Shown here piece after piece: positions 1-10,570 of a stretch of DNA of 64,000 bases. The notes below the pieces were generated by a model, which worked only from the letters and a program-made list of their open reading frames with translations, was not told where the DNA came from and searched no databases. Origin of the DNA: Trichobilharzia regenti (lineage: Eukaryota; Platyhelminthes; Trematoda; Strigeidida; Schistosomatidae); NCBI GenBank assembly GCA_944472135.2, contig OX235265.1, positions 60,213,112 to 60,277,111 on the forward strand, given 5' to 3'. A program made the position numbers and the translations under genes. Position 1 is the first letter of the stretch; every line of letters starts with the position of its first letter.

Positions 1-36
1 GTCTCAGTCTTATGACTCTGTCTGGAATCATCACTC

Positions 37-252
37 CTAGAATAGATTCCAGATGATGGTTTTTTCTCTCTCATGTGAAATTTCGGTCAACCTTTTGGAC
101 AAAAGAAGTCCAACAGCCTCTTGGATGAGGACGTCCAACAGGCTGCTGCAAAATTTGCACAACCACGGAGACGATGGCTTGCTGCATCTCCTATAGGTTG
201 ATGGTGATAAGCCAGTGCAACCTTCATGAAACCACATGCTGCAACTGTAACA
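37..252 (-). mobile_element. Antisense fragment of a PHD-finger LINE ORF1
   Basis: On the minus strand, reading from 252, one frame shows C-x2-C, then W-x-H-x2-C, then W-x-C-x2-C. This is the second half of a C4HC3 PHD finger, the zinc-binding module found in ORF1 of CR1-like retrotransposons. A stop codon (TGA) lies about 9 bases upstream in that frame, so only a remnant survives. It runs opposite to the intact LINE that follows and differs from its finger, so it is probably a separate decayed element. It may continue left of the window. Confidence 0.45.
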
Positions 253-771
253 CTTGTCCCATCATCCACGGGAAAGTAGGAGTCAGTTCATCCACATATA
301 TTAGTAAGATTCATGTCGGTATAATTTGTTTAAGTTACACAGACAAATATATATATATATTGGGCGCGCTCCTTGAATAAGACGTGCTTTTCCTCCCTAA
401 CCGGAAATATCCAATTTTGTGAATTATTCGTTTGGGAAACCTGATCTTCCTATCCGGCGAATTTTTATTCAACCATTTCTTCCTCACCGAGCCTGTGTGT
501 GGTACTTCCCGCTGTCTCGAACTACTGCCAAAGCTTCAGGTGCTACTTCTGTAGCAACACCCTCCTCACTCTTTCAAATATACAGGACTTGTGGGTCTGT
601 TACGTGATTGCTGTGAAACCGAATAACCCGAAAGTTACAGGTAAAGTCTAAAGCTTTTACTTAAATACTTTATCCTTCTTTTCTGCGCTCTCTATTGTCT
701 TTTGCTGTAAGTCTATTGGACAAAATAACAGTCTCTTATTATTTAATCACCAGTATTAATTTAGGAGTAAA

Positions 772-2463
772 ATGACAATAGATTCTCAACCTAAAATAAG
801 TAATGGGACATCATACTCTGTAGTTACCAGGGCTTCAGCCAAACTAGGCAAACAGGAGAAGGTGATGGACTCACGCATACCGGTCCTGAAGACCAGGGCT
901 AATATTCCCAGCTCGTACAGATTACCCATGTCGCCACAGTCCTACAGTGAAGCTGTGCAAAGTCAGCCAAGTGGATGTGGCTCCACCCCTGTTAACACGA
1001 CTAGGTTAACAGATCCGAGTGGGAAAATTGCACTAAGTGAGAACTTCATAACACCCATCCCCATGGTAGACCATGAAACAAATAGGAAGGCCAAAAAGAA
1101 ACGTTCACGACGTCGCAAGACGACAAGAACGCTCCCCAAGAAGACAGACGACTGCAAGGTCTGTGCTTCTGTTGTCGAACAAGCAGACTCTGCCTTCGAA
1201 TGTAACTTTTGCAACCGATGGGTGCATTGCAGATGCGACAGTGGGGTACCAAAAGCATATTATGACTTTATGCGTAAAAACCCATGCCAATGGTTCTGGT
1301 ACATATGCCCGAGTTGCCGTCCTGATGTAGCCTCGCGTAGTCCTTTGAAAACTAAAGATGGCACAGAAGTAGCGGGGAAAAAGGTGAAAAGCTCGACCCC
1401 CACCAATCCGGAAGTTAGTACAAACGCGCGTAAACCGGGGATACCAAAATCCTCACCGGTTAAACTTGTAACTCTTGCCATAACCGCTCCAGACACAGAG
1501 GCTGGAGAACCACGGGTTTCCGTCGTTGGAAAAAGACCCCAACCGTCTACCAGTAATGCTGGCTATAGCACTGAGACACATAAAAATACCCAGTCGCACC
1601 AGTCAAACCAAAACGGTCTTAAAGGTGATCACAAACGTGCGAGGACCGAGCCCAAGCCCACGGTTAGCAGATCAAATTGTGTAATCCTCTTTAATGTACC
1701 AGACTGTAGCAGTAGTCTGCTGAAAGATAGGGCCCTATTTGATCAGGAACAGTGGTCCATCTTGTGTAGCACACTGGGTTTGGACATCCAACCAGTAAAT
1801 CTATGCAGATTGTATAGGGGCACTGCTGCACCTGAAGGCAAACCATCCCCACTGAGGGTAACATTGAGCTCTACCGAGGATGTTGAAAAAGTGTTACTGG
1901 CTTCTCAAGTCCTTTCTATAGGGAGGGCCTGTAACATACGTGTTAAGCCAGACAGGCCGTGGAAGGAAAGACAAATGGCGAGGGAGTCGCCAGAGCTCAT
2001 TCCTTCTGCCTCCATGGTTGTGCATGGCATTCCCGAACTGGTAACTGGGAACGCCTGCGAAAAGCATTGTCATGATGTACAACAATGGAGATGGTTAGCA
2101 TCCCAGATGGCCCTGGGAAGTTCAGGGGCTGTCTCTATTTATAGACTGCCTCGACCCACTCATCTTATGTCAATTAACTCGCCACGTCTGTTAGCTGTCA
2201 AGTTCAGCTCCCAAGACCAGTTGACTACCGCTCTCCATAGATGGTACGAGACCAAGGACAAGGTCAGCAAACACATTCGCTGCTGCGAGAGCCGGCCTCG
2301 CACTCAAAGGAGAGAACAAAGCGTAGTAAAAGAAAATCCTCAACCCCTAGTCACACTACAGCGGTGCAGCACGGACGATGATAGCCAGTGTCATCCGAGT
2401 GCTCCAACTGAACTAGAAGAAAAAAACGCCAACAGGCCGGTTCCTGGGGAATCGGCCAACTAG
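772..2463 (+). CDS. LINE ORF1 protein with PHD-type zinc finger (563 aa)
   Basis: This is the nucleic-acid-binding ORF1 protein of the CR1-like element. The N-terminal ~105 residues are low-complexity. A strongly basic stretch follows at about 108-116 (KKKRSRRRK), then a complete C4HC3 PHD-like finger: C128-x2-C131, C144-x2-C147, H152-x2-C155, C179-x2-C182, with the W typical of the fold at 150. Residues 190-300 are Ser/Thr/Pro/Lys-rich and probably disordered. The C-terminal half (about 305-500) contains hydrophobic segments resembling an RNA-binding fold, but I cannot name a domain there. The first ATG of the open frame is used as the start. By family it should bind element RNA and form ribonucleoprotein particles. 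It ends in TAG 62 bp before the ORF2 ATG, so ORF2 would need reinitiation or a second start. Confidence 0.85.
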   Translation: MTIDSQPKISNGTSYSVVTRASAKLGKQEKVMDSRIPVLKTRANIPSSYRLPMSPQSYSEAVQSQPSGCGSTPVNTTRLTDPSGKIALSENFITPIPMVDHETNRKAKKKRSRRRKTTRTLPKKTDDCKVCASVVEQADSAFECNFCNRWVHCRCDSGVPKAYYDFMRKNPCQWFWYICPSCRPDVASRSPLKTKDGTEVAGKKVKSSTPTNPEVSTNARKPGIPKSSPVKLVTLAITAPDTEAGEPRVSVVGKRPQPSTSNAGYSTETHKNTQSHQSNQNGLKGDHKRARTEPKPTVSRSNCVILFNVPDCSSSLLKDRALFDQEQWSILCSTLGLDIQPVNLCRLYRGTAAPEGKPSPLRVTLSSTEDVEKVLLASQVLSIGRACNIRVKPDRPWKERQMARESPELIPSASMVVHGIPELVTGNACEKHCHDVQQWRWLASQMALGSSGAVSIYRLPRPTHLMSINSPRLLAVKFSSQDQLTTALHRWYETKDKVSKHIRCCESRPRTQRREQSVVKENPQPLVTLQRCSTDDDSQCHPSAPTELEEKNANRPVPGESAN

Positions 2464-2525
2464 TTCGTAGGATAACTCCTCAACCGATAGCCAATATCAA
2501 GTCAACTACCCCCCAATACGGGGAA

Positions 2526-5360
2526 GTGGTGAGACTGACTACCAGTTGCCTGTATAGTAATGTGAGAGGGCTAAGAGGCAAAATAGCTGAACTTAGACAC
2601 CTACAATCACAACTAAACTCCAAAATCATAATACTGACGGAAACCTGGCTAACCCCTACGGTGGCAGACAGCGAAGTCAGTATAAATGATATGGTCCTAG
2701 TCAGGCGAGATAGGGACCTGAAAGAAGGAGGTGGAGTCGCCATATACGTCGACAAACAGCTCAGATGTGTTCACGCGACGGACCCTCCCCTCACAGAGCT
2801 CCCTGACTCCATATGGTGCCACTTCACCGTTGGGTACTGCAAATATCTAGTGGGCAGCATTTATCGATCACCTTCATGTGGAGCAGACCACAACCAGGTA
2901 CTGCTAAATACAATTTCAGCGACTCAAGACATGGGTTATGATCAAATTGTCATAGCTGGTGACTTCAATGCCCCATCTCTTAACTTGGTGTCGGGAAAAG
3001 CCCATGATAGATTTGATCGAAATCTGCTGCATACCATCAGGAAGGCTGGATTCACCGAAAATGTCAAGATGGATACTAGATGGGGCCCTGATGGGAAGTC
3101 TTCTAGACTGGATTACGTGCTCACTAGTGACCAGCTACTAGTGGAAAACGTTCAGATCACGACTCCCATAGGTAGTAGTGACCACGCGGTCATAGTATTC
3201 GACATAGTCCTCCGCGAGCGCTTACAGTGGGACAATACACAGCCCTATCTGTGTTATAACAAAGCCAACTTTACCAAAATGCGAAGACTTCTGTCTGAAG
3301 CAAACTGGCCTAAAAAATGGACAGAGCTAACAGTAGAAGAACACTGGAGAGTGGTAAAGGAGATCATTCACCAGGCGATCTCAGACACTGTTCCTTTAGT
3401 CTCACCAAAAGCTAGGAAGCAACGATCATGGCTGAAAAGAGGGACACAACGCCTTCTGCAGGCAAAGCGTAAAGCCTGGTTCGCGTGGCGACGATCGAAG
3501 AGTCAACCCGAATATGAAGTGTACCTTGAACTCAGGAATCGATGTAACATACGAGTCCGGAGCGATAGAAGGACATTTCAGGGAGACCTCGCCAATAAGC
3601 TTCTCGTGAACCCCAAAAGCCTATACAGGTTTATGGCCGAAAGAAAACCGACCAACCAGGGAGCATGCAATCTAGTGGGTTCTGATGGGAAATCTCTTAC
3701 TAGTCTTGAAATGGCAGAGACATTCAGCCTAGCCTTTCACAGGCAACTAAATAGTAACGAGGATATTACCCCTACAGAACATCCAGATTACATCGCAAAA
3801 CCAACACACGAAAACCTGCTGGGGACATTTCAAATTACCCCGGCTATGGTACTTGCAAAATTGGGAAGGTTGGCTTCGGGAAAGTCTCCAGGTTGTGATG
3901 GCATCAGACCATCTGTCCTGAAGCAGTGTTCAGAAAGTCTCTGTCAACCCCTAAGTGATCTGTTCCAACACTCCCTTGATGTAGGGAAACTTCCATGTGA
4001 ATGGAAACGTGCAATCCTATCCCCTATCTTCAAGGGTGGTGACCGGCAGAATGTGACCAGTTACAGACCAGTTGCTCTACTTCCAGTGGTATCGAAGATA
4101 TTGGAAAGTCTCATTGACGACCACATGAGAAAATACTTCGATGGGACTAACCTTCTTCACGAAGCACAGCACGGTTTCAGGAGGGGAAGATCCTGCGTGA
4201 CGAATCTTCTACTAGCCTGGAACGATTGGACACTATCCTGGGACAAAAAGGTACCAGCCCACGTGATCTTTCTCGACTTTGCGAAAGCATTCGACACAGT
4301 TCACCATGGTCTGCTCCTTCACAAAATAGGCAAGGCGGGAGTTTCTGGAGCACTTCTCGCATGGCTGACAGATTACTTAGGCGAGAGAGAATTCTGCACC
4401 AAAGTCAACCGCATCCGATCATCTTGGCACACCTCGGCATCAGGGGTTCCTCAGGGTTCTATCCTAGGGCCGTTGATGTTTTTGATTTTTATCAATGACC
4501 TGCCCCCCCAACTAAACTGCTCTGCGCTTCTTTACGCTGACGACGTAAAGATTTGGAGAGCAATAAACTCATCGGAAGACTCAGATAGATTGCAGGCTGA
4601 CCTGCAAACTCTGGGAAATTGGGCTTTGGCTAACGGAATGCCTTTCAATCTAAAGAAGTGCAAAGTAGTGCAGCTTCATTCCGGCAGGTCACAGAGTGTA
4701 AATTACACCCTTGGTGGCCAGAACTTGAGTTGTGTTCCATCAGAGCGTGATCTAGGTCTTATTCTAACAGAAAAGCTAGACACCAGTGGAAATTACTCGA
4801 GGGACGTCGCCAAAGCCTACGCAACATTACACTTTATGCACAGGCAGCTGGGAGCTCTCACTCCCGAACTGTTCTTAAGGCTATACAAGGCATATGTGAG
4901 GCCACACCTTGAGGTGCATAATATCATTGCACCTCCGCTACTCAAAAGGGATGCTAACATTCTAGAAAGTGTCCAGAGACGAGCGACAAAATGGGTGATC
5001 GGCCTCCGCAACAAATCATATGAGGAAAGACTAAAGAAATTAGGTCTTTTCACACTCAGTTACCGTAGGCACAGGGGAGACCTCATCACCGTCTACAAGA
5101 TCCTAAATGACCAGGCCCACCCAAATAAAAGCATCCTGCCATTAAGCGATTATAGGCTTCCACGAGGTAACCCGCTAAGGATAGCACACCAGAGACCAAA
5201 GACTCGAGTGCGATCACATTTCTTTTCGCTTCGTGTTTGCCGTCTCTGGAACGCTTTACCGGCGGCCGTGACTACAGCGCCATCTCTGGAGATTTTTAAG
5301 CGGAAGCTAGACAATCATGCAGAAATGCAAGGTTTGTGTCTCAATGGCTTATCCTCATAA
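2526..5360 (+). CDS. LINE ORF2 polyprotein: APE endonuclease and reverse transcriptase (944 aa)
   Basis: This is the catalytic protein of the CR1-like element; it nicks target DNA and copies element RNA onto the exposed end. The N-terminal ~230 residues form an APE-type endonuclease with the expected landmarks: N12, E39 (TETW), D146/N148 (GDFN), D196 (RLDY) and S218-D-H220. A linker follows. The RT domain spans roughly 440-730: SPGCDGI near 455, SYRPVALLP near 512-520, the HGFRRGRS motif near 549, catalytic D584 in LDFAKAFD, GVPQGSILGP near 640-649, and the active-site YADD at 670-673. A C-terminal region (about 780-940) has the usual basic helices of this group. Length and domain order match an intact CR1-type ORF2. 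All visible catalytic residues are present and the frame is uninterrupted, so the product could be active. The ATG at 2526 precedes the endonuclease directly. Confidence 0.92.
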   Translation: MVRLTTSCLYSNVRGLRGKIAELRHLQSQLNSKIIILTETWLTPTVADSEVSINDMVLVRRDRDLKEGGGVAIYVDKQLRCVHATDPPLTELPDSIWCHFTVGYCKYLVGSIYRSPSCGADHNQVLLNTISATQDMGYDQIVIAGDFNAPSLNLVSGKAHDRFDRNLLHTIRKAGFTENVKMDTRWGPDGKSSRLDYVLTSDQLLVENVQITTPIGSSDHAVIVFDIVLRERLQWDNTQPYLCYNKANFTKMRRLLSEANWPKKWTELTVEEHWRVVKEIIHQAISDTVPLVSPKARKQRSWLKRGTQRLLQAKRKAWFAWRRSKSQPEYEVYLELRNRCNIRVRSDRRTFQGDLANKLLVNPKSLYRFMAERKPTNQGACNLVGSDGKSLTSLEMAETFSLAFHRQLNSNEDITPTEHPDYIAKPTHENLLGTFQITPAMVLAKLGRLASGKSPGCDGIRPSVLKQCSESLCQPLSDLFQHSLDVGKLPCEWKRAILSPIFKGGDRQNVTSYRPVALLPVVSKILESLIDDHMRKYFDGTNLLHEAQHGFRRGRSCVTNLLLAWNDWTLSWDKKVPAHVIFLDFAKAFDTVHHGLLLHKIGKAGVSGALLAWLTDYLGEREFCTKVNRIRSSWHTSASGVPQGSILGPLMFLIFINDLPPQLNCSALLYADDVKIWRAINSSEDSDRLQADLQTLGNWALANGMPFNLKKCKVVQLHSGRSQSVNYTLGGQNLSCVPSERDLGLILTEKLDTSGNYSRDVAKAYATLHFMHRQLGALTPELFLRLYKAYVRPHLEVHNIIAPPLLKRDANILESVQRRATKWVIGLRNKSYEERLKKLGLFTLSYRRHRGDLITVYKILNDQAHPNKSILPLSDYRLPRGNPLRIAHQRPKTRVRSHFFSLRVCRLWNALPAAVTTAPSLEIFKRKLDNHAEMQGLCLNGLSS

Positions 5361-5800
5361 AATTTGAAACCACACTGTCAATGAATAAGCGTACAAACTA
5401 AATCCCCACGACCTATTCTGCCTTCTCTCACTCTATCTTTTCCTTAGGTCACCTTTATTATTCCACTTATCTCAACCTATATTATCTACACTACAACCTA
5501 TTATTATTATATTATTACTATTCTGCTTTTATGACTACACCGAATGACCAAGGGGAGTTAGGTCAAACTCCATTCACGGCAGCAATACAGTCCTAACATA
5601 CTGCATACTACAAACCACATCTCGACCAATCCCCGCACCACTCCTCCTGGAGTCTACCAGAGCTAAAGCAGTCGAGTGTCGGGACTTACTACGCAGAAGC
5701 TCACCGAAGATCTGGAACCTCTACCTCACAATCAAGAAGCGAGCTCAAAGAAATCACTGGTTTATACTAGCTCGTCATCAGGATATTGGATATTGGATAC
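5361..5800 (+). repeat. LINE 3' tail, first copy
   Basis: Non-coding tail after the ORF2 stop. The part from about 5568 to 5800 recurs, diverged, at 6,440-6,690. Shared blocks include ACTGCATACTA, CTCACCGAAGA/TTCACCGAAGA, GGAACCT-TACCTCACAA and a GATATTGG-type end. This is the segment ORF2 would need to recognise for priming. Confidence 0.6.
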
Positions 5801-6419
5801 CTAAACGCAGAGATATGAAAACCAGACAAAAAGTCACAAAAGTGAACAATGCTTCAACTAATTAAACCAATTAAAGTAAACTAAAAAGCTCCTGATGCGA
5901 CTCACACAACAAAAACACAAGTTACTTCACGACTGAAAAATACCACTCTTGTTTTCGCAGCGTGCGTGTTAATGAATGGGTGTGCAATAGCACGTTGCGG
6001 TAAGATGTGAAAAGCAGAACACAGACTCGAGTCGTAACACTTTGTAATTTCCAACCGTCCCAATAGAAGAAGTCAAAGTTATGTACAACAAAAGAACTAG
6101 GCTATAACTGTTCAGCGACCGCTGGAGTTGAACTGACGCCTTCCCTTGAATTCGACCTACTACATGTATACACCTATTATCGTCTTGTACTCCTTCACAT
6201 TCTCTTTTGTCTTACTCTCCTATAACTCCAACAATCACGTCCCTTACATTATTATTGTTGAAATATACATACATAAATATGTGTACTAAACGTATTTATC
6301 AATTTCAAATATCATTAGCTGTATGTTTTTACGTTCTCTTCCTATCTTTTTCTTTTTAAGACTATAGAATCCATTCCAGTTATGACTGTTATTAATACTG
6401 TTATCTTTTTTTCAACCAC
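5801..6419. other. Unassigned, no gene seen
   Basis: AT-rich sequence between the two tail copies. No coding frame longer than background and no recognised repeat. It may belong to an older LINE tail whose end is at 6690. Confidence 0.4.
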
Positions 6420-6690
6420 AACGGACGACTAGTGGATGAAAGGATCAATTGCATCCAGAGTAGTAAAACGGTCTTAACAGACTGCATACTATAAATTACA
6501 TATTATTAATCTCAGCACCATTACCCTTGGTGTCATCCGAAGCCAGGACAGTCAAGTGGTAGGAAGAACTACACAAAAGTTCACCGAAGACCAGGAACCT
6601 TTACCTCACAACCAAGAAGTGAGTACAAAGAAATCGAATTGATCAACAGTAGCTCGTAAAAAAGATACTGGATATTTGATATTGGAACCT
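6420..6690 (+). repeat. Second, diverged LINE 3' tail copy
   Basis: Direct-orientation relative of the tail at 5568-5800, with the same order of blocks and the same GATATT-rich end. No ORF2 sequence precedes it, so it is either a severely 5'-truncated older insertion or a duplicated tail. Confidence 0.55.
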
Positions 6691-9085
6691 CCCATTGTCT
6701 TTATACCCTAACAAAGTTATGATGGTCGAGTGGTAGAACCAACCATGTGGAAATACACTGAAGGGCACAAGTCATTCCTTGAAAACCAAAATAATAGAAG
6801 TAAAAAGCACTTTGGTTTGTTCCAACTCGCATATAGTACATTGATTGTATTGAATCTTAGTGGTAGTTTCGAGTCCTCTAGGTCAGTCTACCGTACACGA
6901 ACTTCACATGGTATCTTCTTTTCATTTATTTGTTTTTGTAGTTTTGATAGTTGCATGTTATTTTATGTTGTATTCTTTCGTGATAATTCACTAAAATTGT
7001 GGTTGAATCTGAGATGACACTGTTGATTTTCACTGTTTAAAAGTTTTTTGGAAAGAAGAAAGTGCAGAAACCCGAGCCGAAAGTCCAAAATTTGACTTCT
7101 TCATAACGAAAGTGACTTTTAATTGACTAAATGCGATATGCGCTTGCAATAAAAGCACAGCTTCCTTGAGCGATTTTTTATAGGTGTCGCTTGCAAATTC
7201 AAATTATAGAATGCCCAAAGGTCAGTGATTATGAATTAAGTAGTCCGGCCGAAAATCTATCGTGATAACGTAGAGTTATCCAGTCTACATCATGATATAG
7301 TTTTCCTTAGCAAATATCTCAATTCGCTTCGTTTCTGTTTGGCCCAACATTCAGATATATTGTTTGAGGATAGAAGGCTTGGAGCCTATGTTAATCCTTT
7401 TCTAGTAAATTTCTGTGGTTGTCCAAACCCTTTTTGAACGAGTCAGTTGAAGTTGCATACATCACTTCTTCTGGGAGTTTATAACTCGGTGTGGGAACCA
7501 GTACTCAACAACAATATTTCTTGGCTTTTGAACCCTCCTGCAAAGTCGTCTAAGGTGTTCCGACCTGGTGGGAAGGAAAAGAGAAAATAGGCCAAGTCCT
7601 TAGTCATTATTTAAAGTTTTAAACAGCATGGTATTATTTCTTTTCACTTCTTCATGTCATTTTCTAAGGCTGCAATGTGTATTTGTTGGGATGACGACTG
7701 TAATCCATACTGATTTTCGGTCTGATAATATCCAGCCGCTGAGGCTGAAGCATGTTCAAGGTGATTCAAACACACTGACCTCTAGTGTTAAAGCTAATAA
7801 GCTTTATTAGAAACCCAATCGGACAACAGTGCGGACAAGAAACAGAAAGATTTTATGGTCATGCGAGTTGATACACGCTTCTTAGCTGTAGGTGCGAAAG
7901 TTGGTGAAACAGGTTGATCAGAAGCAAAAATAGACATCAGCACAGGGTCTATAGGTTAAAATTACAACCCTTCATGATTTCTAATAAAAGAAGTACTCAA
8001 ATTAACACAATCAATCATAGATGTGAATCCACATCACTGTGACTACTTAGCCATATTATTTAAAGTCTCTGATCTTGGGTTCGTGTGGTAACATCGGCAC
8101 TACGCAGATAAACTACATTATCGCATGGCTCATACCAGCAGTTAGCGACTTCGTGGATTAATGCTGTCTGACACAGGATAGTACATACATCATTATATGC
8201 AAAGTATTCAGCTGGAGTTCTACTGAGAATTGATGGATTCATTAAATTCTGTTTTATAACCATTTGTTGCTTGTTTTACTATCTTAGATTATTTCGTTGG
8301 CTGCAGTGAAATGCGCCCACTCATCTTGCACCTCATTATGCTTGCAATACAGTTATGGGAGAAATTTGAGGGTTGTTACACTAGATTATGAAATCAACCT
8401 ATGGAATTAGTCTGTTTCATCTGTTAACTTATTGGTCTTCTAGATGATGTTTAATAAAGTGGCAAATTCTTATCATAAGCTGTAATATGGTTGTTGAGAC
8501 GGTTCGGTAGGATACTAGTTGCAGCAAATAAATTTTAGTAAGTGTACATATGTTAAGTGTTTTCCTGTCTAGGATTCAATTATAGAGAGAAACCCAAAAG
8601 ACACAACAGCCAATGTGTCTTTTGTTTCAAATCAAGTGGGGCTAAACAAGATTAGCATTCCGTCTTAGACTCCTATCATACTCTGTTCCGTGCACGTATG
8701 TGCCTACTACTAAAAATACATAGCTCTGAATCGCATACACCCTCCTAAATTGGTGAGAACACGAAGCCTTTATTTAGGAAAGAAATAGCTATTCGTGATT
8801 GACAGCAAGATATTCCGATTAAGCGTGGCATAATATCCAGTTAGTTATAGAAACATTGGTGAGGGCTGCTGATATCCTATAAGCAAAGATTAGTAAATGT
8901 CAGTGAATTTTTTCTGCTTCGTTTGAACTGACAAAGCTCAATCATCTCACCCTTTTGAGCAGAAATTTCCCTGTATACGGTATACGATCTGTCCTTTTCA
9001 AATGTAAGACGGCACCTCAGAATTTGTCCGCACCGACTCCTAGTTTATAAACAGGGAGTAAAAAAGCTGTGTGTTGACCACTACA
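6691..9085. other. Unassigned, no gene seen
   Basis: About 2.4 kb with only short background open frames; the longest, 6730-7017, has low-complexity Phe/Ser-rich composition and no recognisable domain. I saw no RNA gene and no repeat shared with the rest of the window. Confidence 0.4.
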
Positions 9086-9655
9086 TTCATTTAAGAAATT
9101 GCATCAACCCTAACGGACTGATTACTGACGAAAACGCAGCACAGTCACAAAAGGCTGGCGTGGCATTTGCCAACCTACGTCGTGCATGGAGTAGATGTGA
9201 TATCCGGTTATCTACCAAAGGATGTGTGTACTGTGCATATTTACTGCTATTAGGTATGTTAAAAGAAGATATGAAAAGACTAGCTGTGTTTTGACCATAT
9301 GTGTTTCTTTCTATCTACAATGTTAAGTGGAATGAGGTAGTAATTATTATTGAGGTTAGGAGTGGTGTTAGGTAGGAGAGAAAGTAAATCGATGAGGTTG
9401 ATAATGTGCATCGGTTGCACTTTTGGAGCCACCGTCTTCCTCGTGAAACAATGTTGCTTGACATTCACTTTTTGTAATCTTGCAGACCCATTAAGTCCTC
9501 ATGTTTTCATCCCATGGCACTGTTCCTTCTGCTATACATTTCCGCTCATTATACCTCGTTTGAATTCCCGTTTTCTCTCTTCCTGTGCTAAGTGGAGTGT
9601 GGTAACTTGAATTATTTTACCTTTGTGCAAAGAGCTATTTTAAAACTCAGTCAGT
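9086..9655 (+). mobile_element. Decayed RT C-terminal fragment, tetranucleotide-tailed LINE family
   Basis: Reading + strand with frameshifts, the region matches the post-RT part of the better copy at 13,165-13,960: a CINPNGLITDE block, an F-A-N-L-R-R block, then DIRLSTKG and VYC. The family's 3' tail follows, including the paired landmarks GTGTGGTAACTTGAA and TTTGTGCAAAG. Several stops and a deletion of the middle part show it is dead. Confidence 0.55.
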
Positions 9656-10537
9656 TAGTCAACCATCTTAGGTAGTTTAAAAAGAGCTGTGAAGAAAGCA
9701 CGTCTTAGCTGTGTGATGCTTGGGCATACTGATGATATTATTATTGTTTGAGGTGCAGACTGTGCAATCCACTTCTAGCCATTTACATATTATTATACGT
9801 AAGTATCGTGTACGACCTAATACATTGAAAGGTTAATTACGTTTTAGAGATTGAAAGAAGTTTGTGCTTGTATTCTGTCATGTGAATGATCCACTGGGAA
9901 AAGCTGGAAAGTTTTGTGCATTTGGTGATTAGTCTAAGAAGGAGTATGAGGGTTGATAGTCTACTGTTGGGTGAAATCTAGAGTCCACTTTCACATCCAT
10001 GTGACTATAAAATATTAGGGATGCAACCTTTCAAGCATTTTTACTTGTTTTTCTTTTCTTTTGCACCCTCTCTCGTTGTTATAATTATCACTTTTTCACT
10101 GTAATTAATTTCTTGGTGCTCATATTTCGAGGTTTTACCAATAAAATGTATTTCCAGTCAAATCTATACAATGAGCTGCCAGAATAATTAGAGTAAAGAA
10201 GGAAGTACGGTTTTTAAACAAGTTATGCAATCACTAACGACAGACTACTTGCATCCACTAGTCCACTAACTGTAACTTCGCTAAATGTAAGGACTTAGTC
10301 CTGCCCACAGTTTAAAGAAATTCATTATGGATTATTCCAGCTGGGTTTCAACTCAATGTCCATATTTTGAATTGAATTTCTATTCTTGCTTGAATCATAT
10401 ATTACAAATTTTAAAAAATTATTTTTATTCTTCATTTCCAGCTTCCATTTCTATGATTGGTTGGGACCATTCAAATAAAAAAAACCAAATCTTTATTAAA
10501 TAAGTTAACAAGTTAATTAGTGCATATATTTTGAACG
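9656..10537 (+). other. Upstream flank of the syntaxin gene
   Basis: AT-rich sequence before the first coding exon. The transcription start and promoter of the syntaxin gene should lie in or upstream of this stretch, but no core-promoter element stands out enough to call. No repeat recognised. Confidence 0.35.
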
Positions 10538-10570
10538 ATGGCCAAAGATTTATTCGCAGTATTGCGGCAG
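10538..10570 (+). CDS. STX1A: Syntaxin exon 1 (initiator, N-peptide)
   Basis: Encodes 11 residues, [11 protein letters not shown]. In syntaxin 1 this short N-peptide binds the outer face of Munc18. The donor is GTAAAA and the following intron is only 47 bp. The start is chosen because the sequence matches the invertebrate syntaxin 1 N-terminus and the frame continues into exon 2 in phase 0. Confidence 0.85.

Larger units (their letters stand above)
365..5800 (+). mobile_element. Near-complete CR1-like non-LTR retrotransposon
   Basis: A LINE with the usual two-ORF plan: a presumed 5' leader (about 365-771), ORF1 (772-2463), a 62-bp spacer, ORF2 (2526-5360) in another frame, and a 3' tail of about 440 bp. 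The tail ends in short imperfect repeats of GATATTGG near 5780-5800. PHD-type ORF1 together with an APE endonuclease and RT places it in the CR1/Jockey group. CR1-like elements are known in schistosomes (SR1, Perere families), but the exact family is not identified here. No frameshift or stop is seen in either ORF, so the copy is young or still competent. Both outer boundaries are estimates; no target-site duplication was recognised. Confidence 0.8.

Noticed and set aside
6730..7017. 95-residue open frame
   Set aside because: Low-complexity, no splice or family support, in an unassigned AT-rich region.
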